Shown here one piece after another: positions 39,851-39,935 of a DNA stretch of 39,935 nt; position 1 is the first letter of the stretch; each line of letters begins with the position of its first letter. The notes beneath the pieces are model-generated. The model was not told where the DNA came from, did not search any database, and worked only from the letters and a program-made list of their open reading frames with translations. This DNA comes from Elysia marginata. Lineage: Eukaryota; Mollusca; Gastropoda; Plakobranchidae. The stretch spans positions 11,513 through 51,447 of the forward strand of contig BMAT01010461.1 in the NCBI GenBank assembly GCA_019649035.1. Direction: 5' to 3'. Position numbers and translations under genes: made by a program.

Positions 39851-39935
39851 AATGCAAGAAAAACCTGTAACTTATGAAACAACTCAGATTTTTAACCCCT
39901 AATCCGCGGGTGCAGTGGACCGTTACGCCTGACTG

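Overview
The window is animal nuclear DNA: AT-rich introns with GT..AG boundaries, long exons in the 3' half, an AATAAA poly(A) signal, and many LINE, Tc1/mariner, Tigger, hAT and SINE-type elements. There are no bacterial-style operons. The repeat types and scattered GATCTAGATC-type palindromes suggest an invertebrate, and my best guess is a mollusc (possibly a heterobranch gastropod). That assignment is inference.

One host gene spans almost the whole window on the + strand. I reconstruct 24 exons from 243 to 39405 that chain in frame to 1954 codons plus a TGA stop. The order is ankyrin repeats (exons 1-3), a degenerate protein-kinase domain (exons 4-10), then a long serine-rich, probably disordered tail (exons 11-24). 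The ankyrin and kinase segments resemble TEX14, the germ-cell intercellular-bridge pseudokinase of vertebrates. The start codon probably lies just upstream of the window. The stop, 3' UTR and poly(A) signal are present.

The introns hold most of the mobile DNA. From left to right: a TA-flanked 0.8-kb Tigger-like non-autonomous element (6958-7768); a partial duplication of the end of exon 9 (8270/8487); a degenerate ~9-kb LINE locus (12998-22020) with a 13-bp target-site duplication; inside that LINE a ~3.8-kb insertion carrying a complete Tigger/pogo element (16867-19467) with an uninterrupted 449-aa transposase and a 62-bp assembly gap; small foldback elements at 22360-22453, 22821-23071 and 25732-26037; an antisense LINE endonuclease fragment (23530-24365); a ~26-bp minisatellite abutting a splice donor (26551-26811); an antisense LINE tail fragment (27601-27771); a tRNA-derived SINE (28654-28915); an internally deleted Tc1-like element (29952-31229); and a 1164-bp non-autonomous hAT element with an 8-bp target-site duplication, inserted in the second copy of a 108-bp tandem duplication (33473-34855).

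The best candidates for something undescribed are the apparent invertebrate TEX14-like pseudokinase, which lacks the vertebrate CEP55-binding motif in every exon I can read, and the recurring Asp/Ser-rich plus Trp motif in its tail.
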